Under the pieces are notes generated by a model, which saw only the letters and a program-made list of their open reading frames with translations, had not been told where the DNA came from and did no database searches. Source: Sipunculus nudus (Eukaryota > Annelida > Sipuncula > Golfingiida > Sipunculidae). Taken from it: a DNA stretch of 64,000 nucleotides. Below, piece by piece: positions 47,287-60,418 of the stretch (position 1 is the first letter of the stretch; every line of letters begins with the position of its first letter). The stretch is taken from positions 106,095,142-106,159,141 of the forward strand of contig CM049306.1 in NCBI GenBank assembly GCA_026874595.1, in the 5' to 3' direction. The translations under genes and the position numbers were made by a program.

Positions 47287-49938
47287 AGCTCAGCTGACTA
47301 TAAGTCATCTGAGCTATAGTCGTGGTCCATTGTCCGTCGTCCGTCCGTCTGTCCGTCCGTCCGTCCGTCCGTCCGTCCGTAGATGTGGCACGTTTTGAAA
47401 CCGTAAGACCTAGGAATCCAAAATTCAGCATAATGTTAGATGTCCCCAAGATCTCCTACCAAGCCGTAAAAAACTGGGTCTTTGCGACTTCGTTCCTTTG
47501 AGAAATTAAGGAAAAACCTCAATTTTTTATTAAAAACCTATTTTCACACTTCAGGACTGCCTAATAACAAAACCACTCATCTGTTTTCCCTCATATTTAC
47601 CATAAATATTCTTCTATATAGTTCCTATGTACATGCCAGAAATTATGTCTGTATTATATAATTTAAAAAAGTTATGGGCCCAAACATAATGCATTTTGTA
47701 AAAAATCAGGAAAGATATTTGATCACTTAACACAAAACTTGTTAAAGCTATGGACTTTTTTTCCAGTAATATAACTTTAATTAATCAAAATTAAATTGTA
47801 TACCCAAAATTAGATCAAAATCTTTTAAATTTTTTAAAATATTAACAAAAATAAAAAATTGGTACCTTAAATTTTGCCCAACTTTGACCATGGCACGTTT
47901 TTTTCCTGTAAGTACTGTGGATTTAATTTTCTCAGCATGTTTTTGTTAGCATTTTGTCTGTTAACACCAAAAATTTGAAACCAGTTGATAAAAAACTGTA
48001 GATTTTATTCAAGTTTTCAAGCACCATGTAACAAATTGTTTACATCAAGCTAGTGTTATGCAGTTTTCAAGAGCTCAGCTCCCCAGCTTCAGCTCTCAGT
48101 TCCTAAAATTTGGCATACAATTAGATGTCTCAAAAATTCCTTACCATGCCAAGAATTTGGTCACTAGGACTTAATACCTTCGAGATATTAATGAAAAACT
48201 TCATTTTTCCATTAAAAACCTATTGTTACACTTCAAGACTGCCTAATATCAAAACCACTGATGTGACTTTAATCATATATAATATACATATTTTTCTATA
48301 CATTCTCTATGCATATGCCAGAAATGATGTCAGTATTGCGTAATTGTTTTAAGTTATGGGCCCAAACATAATGCACTATGTAAAAAATCAAGAAATATAT
48401 TTACTCCCTTAACAAGGGGATGGCTGAAGCTAGAGTTTTTTTGCCAGGGATGTAACATTAATTAATCATGATTCAATTGAATACCCCAAATTAGTTCTGA
48501 ATTTTTCAAATTTTATATGTAATTAGTATAAATATAAAATTAGTACCTTAAATTTTGCCCAACTTTGACCATGGCACATTTGTTTCCTGTGAGCACGGTT
48601 GATATAATTTTCATATCATGCACACAAGGATTTCAGCTTTTTAGTTTAGAAAGCTGAAAGAAATTGGCCAAAAATTGTAGCTTTTATTAATGTTTTTATG
48701 AGACCATGTCAGACCTTAACTCTCTCCAGCCCCTCTTGAGTCACCTGTATGTTGACCTTGTTGAACTTTCAGCAAATTATGCATGCTTGAGGCGAGCCAT
48801 ACACTGTTGCAGGTAGGCAGCTTATGGCCAGCCACAGTTGATCCAGGTGTCCAACCCAAATCATCTAGTAGTTTTAACCAACAACATAACAATTAACAAT
48901 AAATAAATAAATTTTTTATTGTATTTTAATAACAAATTAAAGAAAAATAAAAAAGAATTTGTTAGTTTATAATAACAGGAAATCAACTTGCTCTTACTGA
49001 TGATAAAAGAATCTTGTATCGATGGATAGAATGTCACATATTGCAAATAACACCATGCAGTCACCTATGGTATTTTTCAGTTCAATTTTAATGATAAAAA
49101 AGTAAATCATATTATTCATTACTTATCATTAGGGATCATATGAAGGAAATTAATGATAGACAAAGATGCAGTTGATATTATTAATCTAGATTCCTACTGT
49201 GTCTAGTGTGTACATTGATGTGAAATTAGTCCAAAATGAATATATTACATTTTTTTTTTTTTTAATATAAATAAAAGCCATAAAACCAGGTACTTTTGAT
49301 CATAATTTAAATGTGTGAATTTTGTATATTCTGGATTCTCAACATAATTGTTTGGTGAAAACTGAATAAATGCCAGTAATGGTGGGAAAACTTTGCAATT
49401 GTATTTAAATACGAATATGAATATGTACTCCATTATAAAATGTCTTGCATAAAGAATTGGAATTCAGGTAAAAATGAAAGTATATGAATACCAGTGCAAA
49501 TACTTTCAAAATGTATTCATGAATGCATTCATGAATATATTCTTTAATATTATTTTAATAATCATTTCAGTTATATTTCATTTTAAAAAATCATAAGATT
49601 CTCTTATTATTTTCAATAAAAAATTATATTTGGGACGATATTTGTAATTTTTTTTTTAATAAATAGTTAAACTCTTATATCATATGTTCTGCTTATAAGT
49701 TATATGGCCAAGTCAAAATCTGTGTGACAATAGTACTCCATTTGTTAATAAAATAAATGAAATCAATCCTCTTCCCTGTCTCCAAAGATAATATCATAAT
49801 CATACATAAGCTAAACACCAACAATTCATAATAAAGCTTATATTTATTACCACACCAAACCAGCATATGCCTCATTCCTAAATCATATTTTTTAATCATA
49901 TATAACAGCTGAGCGCCATGACCCATAGGTCCCTTGTT
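47287..49938 (+). mobile_element. RepA, long copy 1 (2.65 kb)
   Basis: It begins with the AGCTCAGCTGAC hairpin and a GTCC run (47329-47378), and ends CAGCTGAGCGCCATGACCCA, TAGGTCC, CTTGTT. Inside are two diverged modules of about 680 bases, each running from a 'gatgtc' phrase through TTTTGCCCAACTTTGACCAT to GGCAC. Nearly identical over its length to 60419-63041. It sits inside the 46.6-52.06 kb inverted repeat. No coding sequence. Confidence 0.8.
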
Positions 49939-50103
49939 TAAAGATACATGATGGCTGAATGAATAATATTTAGATGATAGCCTCAAGGTTAAGTTCATAA
50001 TAATTACTTTGGATGGATGACTTACGTGGGCTTTGCATTTTAGCAGCTGCCTAGTTGTTTCATTTTTCTTACCTTTTTCAACAAGCAGTCTTTTTTTGCA
50101 TGT

Positions 50104-50221
50104 ACCTATTTGTATTATAATTGTATTTATTATGGGGGAAATGGTACCATGTGATACTAAATGAGTTGGTGAAACATCCAATGTTTCACTCCTGTGATAG
50201 GAAGGAGCGAAAAGTGCCTTT
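50104..50221 (+). repeat. unit of a ~115-bp repeat (KpnI-site phrase), interrupted
   Basis: TATTATAATTGTATTTATTATG, GGTACCAT, GAGTTGGT and GTTTCACTCCTGTGATAG recur at 51655-51750 and again at 51763-51843. The first unit is separated from the others by the pogo-like insertion at 50238. The last is part of the right inverted arm. Confidence 0.75.
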
Positions 50222-50237
50222 TTGTATTATAAGTGTA

Positions 50238-51652
50238 CCGTAAAATCTCCACTTAAAACCGCGGTTTAATCAAGAAATTCAAAATCTTGAAATCGGGTTG
50301 ATTTCCTGAAAGCACACTGCGGTTTATACTAGAAGGGTTTCCTGAATATCTTCCTGACAGACATCGTTTTCGGGCCGGCGAGTGGGCGATAATATCGCAA
50401 CTTTCGAAGGCCGTTCTTAGCAGCAGTCTCGCATGCATGGCAGCCGTGTGTTAATGTGTTATTTACGATTATTTGTTATTTATAGATTAAATATTGCTGA
50501 TTAGTTTTCGTGTGATATATAACTTGTTATAAAATCTTGGTAATTGTCACCAAATAATACGTTTACAACAACCCTGCTGTAACACACAGCGGCCCACTTC
50601 GTTGGGCATGGTCAAGCAAAATTGAAATAAAAGCCTACTTTAAACCCATTTGCGGCATTATTTAGCAATGATTATTTGTTTCAAACGTAAAATGAATAAA
50701 AGGCTGACATCTTAAAGAGTCACACAATGGCAGACGATCGTTTTAAAATCAAGTTTGAGTGCCGCCATGTGCTGAAACGCCCTGGTATTCTGCCAAGAAT
50801 ATTTTGAACGGCTGTACGCTGTGGGTGGTAAACAGAACAGCCACCTATTTCGTCCCATCGTGCCTTGCGTGAACACTGCCTTGACAAAATGGCTCCCCAC
50901 ACGGAAACTTTCTTCAGGAAAAATCTTGCTTACCCGGACTGGCCACTTTAATTTTACCTTAAAATCACTCGTTTTCAAGCGTCATGTTTCCTATACGTGC
51001 GTATCTCGACAAGGTAACTTCAATTACTTTGATATTTAGTTAAGTAGACCAGCGATGTTTTCAAACGCACCAGCAAATTGTGACATGGAGCGATGTCAAC
51101 GTACGATGTGACGATGATAATACCGGAGTAACCGGTATGAAAATGATTTGAATCTTCCGAGTAATTCCAGAAAATGGAATTTTCATCAAAAATTAAGATT
51201 TCAAAATATTACTTTTAGAATTAAAATATACAGTGACTTGAAATGGATCAGCAGAATATTTTTTTTCCAAAATATAATGACAAATCGGTAGTAAACAAGA
51301 ATACGGCACGGAATATAAAATCTGTATAAACAGGCAGAGGTTCATCGGCCCTTGCGTCTTCCCAAACTTCATGCTTGAGTGACCCTGCAAAAAAAGTGTT
51401 ATGATGTGTTTAAATAATATGCCCAAGGAATTTTAATGTGGACAGGAATGGCTGAGTCGCAACCTACGCCTGTTCATTTCTAGATGATAGCTTGATTGTG
51501 TCTTTTGTCAAATTATTCCGTAGCAAAAGTTGGTGCGGTTTTTAAAGGGGGGTTCTTAGTATTTGAGCCTCTCGCGGTGTCTCACCTGGAATTTCTGCGA
51601 AGTCTGGGTGCGGTTTTAATCGGAAGTGCGGTTTTAAGTGGAGATTTTACGG
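50238..51652. mobile_element. pogo/Tc1-like non-autonomous element, 1.4 kb
   Basis: The ends CCGTAAAATCTCCACTTAAA and its complement TTTAAGTGGAGATTTTACGG are perfect over at least 20 bases and continue into CCGC/GCGG. TA flanks both sides (50236-50237 and 51653-51654). The interior has a moderately GC-rich part (50700-51020) with short frames on both strands, none resembling a transposase. It split a pre-existing 115-bp repeat, so it is younger than the repeat. Confidence 0.75.
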
Positions 51653-51762
51653 TATTTATTATGGAGAAAAGGTACCATGCAATACCAAATGGGTTGGTAA
51701 AACATCCAATGTTTCACTCCTGTGATAGGAAGGAGTGAAAAGTGCCTTTTTGTTTTATAATT

Positions 51763-52063
51763 GTATTTATTATGGAGAAATGGTACCATGCAATACCAAC
51801 TGAGTTGGTTAAACATCTGATGTTTCACTCCTGTGATAGTAAAAGCATGGATTGCAAGATTGCGATCCTGAAGCAAGAAAGACAGGATCGCATTCTGGGC
51901 CGGACTAAACTGCGATTGCAATCTGGGCTGGACAGATCTAAGATCTGGCCAGCCTGGATTGCGATTGCAGTATGGGCCGGCCTGAACTGCGATCACAATT
52001 TCGGCTGGACAGATCTAAGATCTGTCCAGATCACGATCTGGGCCTTAACATATGTCATATATA
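51763..52063 (-). repeat. right arm of the 5.5-kb inverted repeat
   Basis: Complement of the left arm. It starts near TATTTATTATGGAGAAATGG and ends GATCTGGGCCTTAACATATG. It contains three GGCTGGACAGATCTAAGATC-like phrases that can each fold on themselves. The element is foldback-like. Confidence 0.8.
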
Positions 52064-55000
52064 TGATACCTGCAGGAGTCCCACCGGATGATAACAATCA
52101 GATTTATAAGACATCACAAGCAAGGCAGGTAATAAATATTAGACCCCATAAAAAATGTGTAGTTAATAATAAATTTTGATAGTATTAAATTATTGCATGA
52201 CTTTTCCAAATTTGAGTATGCCTGCCATTCAGAACAGAGGCTCTTGCTTGGGCTTGCTCGATATTAGAATAGCAGATTGACAGTAGATGATTGGAATAGC
52301 AGGTGAGAATATGATGATAACAAGGCATGATAGTCAATCACCACTGGTAGTGCACTACCTTGTACCTGTAACATGTTTTTTTCTCCATATGGAGTGGGAA
52401 CAAGGATGGTAAAGCAAGTGTATGGTTGTCTGTAAATCTCATCTACAATCTCCAGCAGATTTAATATGAAGTCAGTACAATATAACATGGTGCTGATGTT
52501 TTTATGTCAGCCACACGGGGATGCTGCTAGCCTCCCTAAAAACTGACCAAATATTCAGGTGGTCTGGCCCAGATTTGGAGCCTTGCAAGGAGTTAGTGCT
52601 GACATTTCCAGCTTGAGTGCTATATTTTGGGATCAGAAGATGCAATAAGCTTTGCATCCTCTGACGCCCTGACCTCAGCAGCAGCAACCCCCAGCAGCAC
52701 CTTTCTGCTGCACCTTTCTGGCTGGCTGTACCTGAGTACTGACAGCAGCACTGTCTTGGTTGGGATGAGGCTGTTGGTTAAATATTAAGCTTTCACCAGC
52801 TGCAGGAAGCTGCTGTTCCTGCCTGGCTGTGGTTCAGATTGTAGTGGTTTTTTCAGTGATACTGATCAGATTGTTCCAGGCAAACCGCAGTCATTATATA
52901 AAGCACAGTCTGTGTCAGGTGACCCAGGAAATGAGTTCAGGCACACTGCAGTTCCTGTATATAACAGGAACAAGCAGTCCCTCCATTACCGCTTGGTTTA
53001 CCTTTTACATTGAGTTCCAGGTGTATAATTAATATACTTCAACTCAGGTGTATTAGGAGTGACCTGAAAAGATTTATCTGGGTTCTTTATAAATGCTACA
53101 TAATATTAGCCAGATGTACATTACATGAAAGTGCACTCCATGAAATGTTTGTCAGTGTTTATTTGTCAGTGATACTTTAATATCAACATCTATCAGTGGA
53201 AGTTATTATGTTTTTACACTGTAAACTGTACCAGATGATGGGTGATTATAAAGATTTGTTGGTAAGTAGTTTCAATAAAAACCCCATTTCCTATAAATGA
53301 TACATGGTCAGGTGGAGGCTCAGATTCTGATTTGGACAAGCTGTCATTCACTCAGATTAAAAGATAGTCCTCCTAATTAAGATGGGACAAAATTCCACTT
53401 TCCAGTCGGTTCTGACCAGATCCCAGTGAGAATTGTTGAGCCTAAAACCTGATATACAATGATTATGTTATTGGAATTTGATATATATTGAATAATCAAA
53501 CAGAAAGGTATCAAACCTGCTGAAATATTTGATGACAAGAGTTGTGTCCATTTTAATATGTAAGCTTTTAATTTAAGGTATAAAGATAAATAACAGGTGT
53601 TTGGTAATTTAGAATGAACAGTTTTACATATTGAACAAGTTTACCTTCTTTAAGGACAGTGTTGTGCCCCTTCACTCCAAGGACATTACGTCTGTGTACA
53701 ATTTGCCCTGTGACATTTTGTCTGTGGCTGTTATGTCTTGATGCATTTGGTTCATTCTATTAAAATTTGTAGAAAAAAGTGGGAAATGTGAATGAAGTTT
53801 CAATATCGTAGCAAAAGGCTCTTTTCCAATTGTTGTAATATGTTCCTGATCTAATTTCCTTTAAAAATGAATTTGAGAAATGAAATCAAGAAATCAGATG
53901 AGAAAGAAATCAGAAATGAGATTTACAGGTGTGATTAAACTTACAGGGTTCAGAAAAAATGATGGGATTTTGTTGGAGGTATATGTCATCAGTTTAATTA
54001 ATTGATTAAAAAATGATTAATTTGCTGTTTCAGTATTCTGCCTGCTGTTTTCTTCACCAAACCTTGTATTAAATGCATCACTGTCAGATATGTATCAGTT
54101 TCCTCAATACGTCTGGCTCGGGAAGTAAGCTGAGACTGGGCTTTAGAACTACATGATATTTTGTCTTTCATTATTGTTTACATTAAATTTACATATTCTT
54201 AAGGAGAATTTTATAAGTGGGTCAAGTCAAGGAATCTCTTTCCCTCGCAAAGTGGAAGTATAAAATATGCATTGATATGAATGTTTAATGGCTAGCTTAT
54301 TGGTCAGTTCTTCAACATCTGGATATTTATGTTGAGATCAGTTCTTAATGCATTCAGATATTTTTATATTTTTGATTGGTATTTAGATCAATTGTGTGTT
54401 TTCTGTTATATAGGAATAGAAGGATAAAATGAACAGCTTAGTTCATCCATCTTTCCCTAAACTTCATATTTACTGCATCATATGTCAAAGCCTACTCTTG
54501 ATTAATTCTAGTATTTACAATACTGTTTTATTAGTAATCTTATATGATTAAAGTTAGGTCTTGCATAGTTCATTATACATTATGCAAATTGCAAATTTAA
54601 TATGCAAAACAATATCAAAGTAACCACTGCTAAGGCTTGGTTTCTAATAAGCATAAGTAGTTATATCCTAATTGTGGGGTCCAGCTTAGCTGTCAGTACC
54701 TAGTGTCAGTGATGTTCGCATTATATTCCGCTGTGTACTATATAGACCTTCCAATTTCTTACCAGCTTTGTGCAAATTTTAATACAGAGAGGACATTGAA
54801 TGAGTACAAACATCTTAAATTACCTGTCCTATTAGCAAGCCACCAATTAATAGTTTCATATGGTATAGATTATATGTAAAACCCTGTATAGAAAATGTAT
54901 AGAAAATATAAACTAAGCATCATGACCTATGGGTCATTTGTATAAATATAGTCTTAGGCTGTGTGTTGAGATGTATTAGTCATGTACAGCCATAATTCTC

Positions 55001-55960
55001 TATCTTTGGGACTTGATGTAATCAAGAGGGTGGACTCTCGGGGATTGTCAATCACTTCCTGCTGATACCGACAGCTGAGGAAGCAGTTTACATCCCCATG
55101 GCAACGAGTGGGATACCTTGATCACACACTTATCCCCTGAAAACCTAACCAAAAGACCCAAATAGAAAATCAAAACAAGCACCAACAGGAGAAATGATGC
55201 ACTGCTGTTAGAAAACTAGGTCTGTGGGGCTGTCGGGAAGTCGCTTCTCCCCCATTGATTTTTGTGCAGCCAGCCTTACTATTGCATTTGTTTTGGGAAT
55301 GGAGATTGTTTGTTATCAGACAAGGGCAGAGCCTCCTGAACCAAGTCTAGCCGCGGACTCTTCTCGGTTCTACCAAGTATTGATTGTAGGGTTCCACAAA
55401 ACCTACCCAAGGTTGAGGGAGATGAAAGGATGTTATGGCATCCGTTATCTGCTATAATTTGCTCCAGTTACTGACAGCTGCTTTGGAGGTGCTTTCGTTT
55501 AGTGCAGGCCTGTTGTTTTTAACCCATACCAGATCTCTCCTGTCATGTCATGAAAAGTTTTGAGTAAATTTGTAGGTAGTTCAGCTGAATATAAAAACAG
55601 CTGAGCTATAGCAATTACCCTGTACCTGCCCAGATGCCTGACCCTTCCAATTGACTGTCCTTTAGACAAGCTCTTTTACTATAAGTGAAAGTTTTAATGT
55701 CAGGCCTTTTAATTTCAAATTCAGCTTAGAACTACATGTGGACAAATCCTCTAAAAAAAAAATTTGAAAAAAGGCCACTGATCTTGTTCCTTGACTAAAT
55801 TAGGAAACCTTTTGAAAACATAACTCATTAAACCTGCATGAGGCTTGGTGAAGCGTAACTTAAGATATATAGTATTCTGTACAAATTGTAGTATATAAGT
55901 TCATATATACATACACATGTGCATGATCCTACAATGTCACTGTCTTACACTATTATAGTT
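52064..55960. other. no supported gene; includes a RepA end fragment
   Basis: Mostly AT-rich. A GCAGCAGCA-rich patch is at 52675-52720. A RepA-like 3' end (AGCATCATGACCTATGGGTCA) stands alone at 54916-54936. The patch at 55010-55450 is less AT-rich, has CACTTCCTG and CCATGGCAAC, and an open frame of 77 residues without known domain. Confidence 0.45.
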
Positions 55961-57374
55961 GTATCGCAAGACAAAGTCTGGAGATACTATGGTTTAGGCA
56001 TGGTTGCGCTGTCTCTGCCACCGCCGCCGCCTTAGAGATTTTGTTTGGACGCAATAACTCAAAAAATATTTTACATATCTTTACCAAACATGACATGTGC
56101 ATAGATATGGGTGAGAGGAAGAAGCCTATTTAAAATGGGGTCATGACCTTTACTAGGAGAATGACCATGACCTTGAATAGGTCCACTTTTGGGGGAAAAT
56201 CACACAAATTCTTCAATATCTCAAGAAATCTTGCACGGATTGATCCAAAAATCAATTTGACAGAAGATCTTAGATAGTATTGTCATGCACCAGAAACTGG
56301 TGGCGCCACCTGTTATCCTTTTCTTTTTTTCGTGCCATTTAATATACCCCCCATCATTGCCACTTGACAGTACTGTGAGCATTATAAGTCTAAAATTTAT
56401 AGACAGATTGGGCCGAAATTGTGCATGTACATTGATCCTGGAAACCTTCATTTTGTATTCAAAACTGGTGGTGCCATCTGCAATTGTTTGCCCTGGCGTC
56501 CATCTGTACATGTGCCTTGGGTGAAAATTGCTTATATCTGCCGAGTGGTTCAAGGTATTTGTCCGAAATTTGGCATGTACATCCATCTTTGAAAGTTTTC
56601 TTATAAACCAGACAGGTGGTGCCACCTACCTTTCTGATTTTGTAGAATAAATTAATGCCCTAAGGAGTGGTTTGCCCTATTGGCCTGAAATTGTGCATAT
56701 CCATAGATCTTGGACTCCTCCATCTTGTCCATAAGACTGGTGGTGCCATTTGCAATCATTTTGCTGTGGAGTCCATCTGTACATGTGTTTTCGGTGAAAA
56801 TTGCTTTTTTTCTCCCGAGTGGTTCAAGGTATTTGTCTGAAATTTGGCATGCCCATCCATCTTTGAAAGTTTTCTCATAAAACAGACAGGTGGCGCCACC
56901 TACCTTCCCTTTTTTTATAGAATGAAATAATGCCTTTTTCTCAGGAGTGATTTGCCCCTTAAATTGTGCATATCTATAGATCTTGGACTCCTCCATCTTG
57001 TACACAAGACTGGTGGCGCCATCTGCAATCATTATGCCATGACGTCCATCTGTATATTTGTTTTAGATAAAAATTGCTCATGTCTGAGAAGCCTTCAATG
57101 TGTTGGTCTCCAATTTGGCATGTACATCCATCTTGGAGAGTTTTCTCATCCATCAGACAGTTGGGGCCACCAGCCTTACCATTTTTATAGTATAAATTCA
57201 TCCCCTTTTCATAAGAGATAACTTTATTGGCCTCAATATTTGGTGAAAAATATTGTTCCTCAAGTTGATAGATGGAAGAAACAATAGTCGCTTGCCAATT
57301 GTCAGTATATGCTGCTGAAGATGGTTGGACTACTCTTAAAGGGGGGGGGGGGGGGATTAATTGTCTGGCGATAC
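55961..57374 (+). mobile_element. RepC element with hairpin start and ~295-bp tandem units
   Basis: The 5' hairpin GTATCGC-AAGACAAAGTCT-GGAGATAC (55961-55987) is followed by a CCG-triplet run at 56020. Array units then follow, containing CTGGTGGCGCCATCTGCAAT and ACAGACAGGTGGCGCCACC (perfect palindromes at 56299 and 56889), and a G run at 57342. The inverted arm TTGTCTGGCGATAC ends it at 57374. The order is the same as in RepB, but the arm sequence differs. A 3' CTAG end is not visible. Confidence 0.6.
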
Positions 57375-60300
57375 TATGGCACCACAGGAATATCCAGTTT
57401 TCATATGTCACACTACTTAATTTTACAGTTTAATTATAAAAAATGGTAAAAATACAAATCCTTTGCAAGATGAGGCATTGGATTAAATAAATGATACTGA
57501 ATAATTATTCAGTAAATGGTTCTAAATGCACCTGAAGCTACATGTCTTACACCTGAATCGAATGGTTTAAATTGATATTCCCATTAGAGGTGGGCTGTTT
57601 ACAAATTAAAAGTGACATTGATATGTAAAGCTAATTAATAATTACCATGAGCAGATGGTTGACAAGAGATGATGATATAGATCTGTATAAAGATATTACA
57701 GGCTTAGAAAGTGATTTATCCATGGCTGTTAGGTAGAACATCATGTTCACAGGTAGCAGACTTTATTGTCAAATGAGGTTCTTTAAAGTGCCATATTAGT
57801 TTTTGTAAGACCATTAAAGCCCAGTTTTGACTGAAGTCTGTGGTTGAAATAATACCACAAGGAAACAACGAAAGCACGGGCCAGTTAATACCAGGTAGTC
57901 ATGAGATCTCAGCATTATTTTTATTAGCGTGGAGCCACTTTCCCACAGAAGCTACTAATCTTACATGTCTGCAGCAGGTATGTGAGGATGTTTTGTTGAC
58001 AAGGAGTTTATGAATAGAATTAGGCCACTTCCTTATATCTAGGAGTATCAGGATACACCGGCTGCTGCATGGAAATCAAATACAAAAACAGTGGGATGAA
58101 AAACAGTCCAAGGGTAGAGAAAATGGATAATCATGTTACAGGTCCAGTGTACAGCCAGTGCTCTTGTTTGCTGTACATTCTCTATTTGCTATACTATCTA
58201 ATATCGTCTGACTAACCAATAGGTGCCAGTTTTTTCTTTACATATTTTTTGTACAGAATGAGTTAATACCAGGTATTCCAGGGCTTAATTTAACAGGAAA
58301 CAGGTGCCATACGTTGGACATATTTTGAGTAAAACATACTTGTAAATATCTTTGAGAAATATCAGTCTGTTTAACCCGGACAGCTTGACTGTAAAGGTCA
58401 AAAACAACCACTGAGTTACCTGTATACTTTTAGATATTTGTTTGTAATCATTGTAGAATATAAATGTTCTTGATGGAGACGTTTTGCTGTTTACTTTTAT
58501 TCCAGCAGTGAGTTAAAGAAAACAGTATGATCATTACCTTGCAGTTGGTTACACATCAGTATTTCTTAACCGTTTACCCAGTTCATTTCAAGTGATAATG
58601 ATCTGGGACGTGTATAAAATGTAAGGAGGAGGAAACATGAACAGGAGAAAAGGGGCAGACAGTAGTTGAAGTCCTCTTTAGGCACACCTGAGCTGATGTA
58701 GTCCTCACATTTTGCTTGGTTAGATTTTAAATGATCAAGAGAGATATGTACTTTAAATTGATGGTAGCTATACTCATCTGGCTATTAAATGTCACATATG
58801 TCTAGTTCTTGAGTCTGAGACGTATTAGCTTAATGGTGTAGTGGAACTTCAATCACTGTAACCATAACAACTGTTACACTAAATGTCATGTTTCATATCT
58901 TCCACAAATACAGAAATATTAACATCTGGAATAATCAGGGCAGGGAATTGGCTTGCATTGATAATAGTATTTCAGGTCTCTGATGGGATGTTTGTATTTT
59001 ATTTATTTAAAGAAAAATATTTGATGTCTTGGGGAAGAGAAGAATTTTACATTAACTGAATCTGCTATGGTTAGCTCTGTACAGTCAACAAATCAATATT
59101 AATACCCTGCTGAGGTTTTGTTACAACCCATGTCTGGTTGTTGGTTTGCTAGTCTGTTAGCAGGATTATATGCAGAAGGTCCTGACTCAATTTCTACAAA
59201 AAAGGGATTGGGTGTGTTGGCATGAACCAGAGAAGACCCTGATTTGATTTTGGTATGTGTCTCGATGAGTGGTCCATAAGGATTGTTCAGCTGTTCCAGA
59301 AATCCAACAACAGTATGGAAATAATAAAAAAGCAAGCTATTCACTTTTGAGTGATTAGGATTAGCTAGAAGTGTTCATGTACATACAAAGAAGTATGCAT
59401 TATTTGTTTATATTTTGCTTATTTTTATAGTAAGAGAGTTATGCCAAAAAATACCCATGTGTGTCACATGGGGATCTATTCCACATCATTCACATACATG
59501 TAGGTTACCTCTGGGTTACCAGAACAACAGGAATATTATTATTATACCACATCACTCAAGCAGCTGCCATCTCACTTTCTCACTGAAACAGATGTGTTAT
59601 TTTACACATGCATGCATGTGGATTGTATCAGTATAAAATATGATGGCAAAACAGTTTACAAATGAACTGGAGATCCTTTTGTCTTATCTGATGGTAAATC
59701 CAGTGGGATATATTACTGATGGGCTGATGACACTTTTGCTAAATTTAGTCAAGCCACAGAAGTCAGCATATGATTAAAGTTAGCCAGCTTTATGCAGAGC
59801 CTACAATATGTGGTTTAATGGCTCGAGGCTCATTTTCCAGATCTGTGAGTTTGAAAATCTAAGGCAATAGGCTGTAACAATGTCTAAGCTCTCCGAGAGT
59901 TTGTGATCTGTGCATGAAATCCGAGCACAAATATTCGCCTACTGCAATATCGCCGGTTCACATCTTTTCTTCTCATCACAACCTTGATGAGGCATTTAAG
60001 TGGCCAGAGTTAATGACTCAGATGATGCTGAAATAGAAAACTAATAAAAACAACAAAGAAAGTACATATTTATTATGCATGATATGATAAATAACATTGG
60101 TATTAAATAAATTTAAAACAAAATATCATGTATTTAAATGTTAAACAACATGCAGGGGGTATGTAAGCTGCCTGGCAATACACAGCCTTATAAGGCAACA
60201 TTTTGTCTGTCAAATTTACCAGAGCTATTAAAAAGACCATAAATTAGCCAAATCATTTTAAAGTACATCTGCCTAAAGACTTTTTATATCCCAATATATA

Positions 60301-60418
60301 ATCCGGAACTTGCATGAGTTAGACATATAATAGTGTCATCTTGAAGTGCAATGTACTACTAATGATATTTTCATCAGTTGATACAGAACCAGCTTATGTA
60401 AGCTTATATATTTTTTTT
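57375..60418. other. no supported gene
   Basis: AT-rich intron-like DNA. Short frames at 59099-59344 and 59415-59636 show no domain or splice context. Confidence 0.5.

Noticed and set aside
47329-47378. GTCC microsatellite as an independent feature
   Set aside because: It recurs at the same place in each RepA copy, so it is part of that element.
49693-50181. 162-residue minus-strand open frame
   Set aside because: It spans the RepA 3' end and a dispersed repeat. The corresponding frame is broken in the second RepA copy.
55224-55457. 77-residue open frame with a hydrophobic stretch
   Set aside because: No known domain, the signal-like part is not at the N-terminus, and no splice context is seen.
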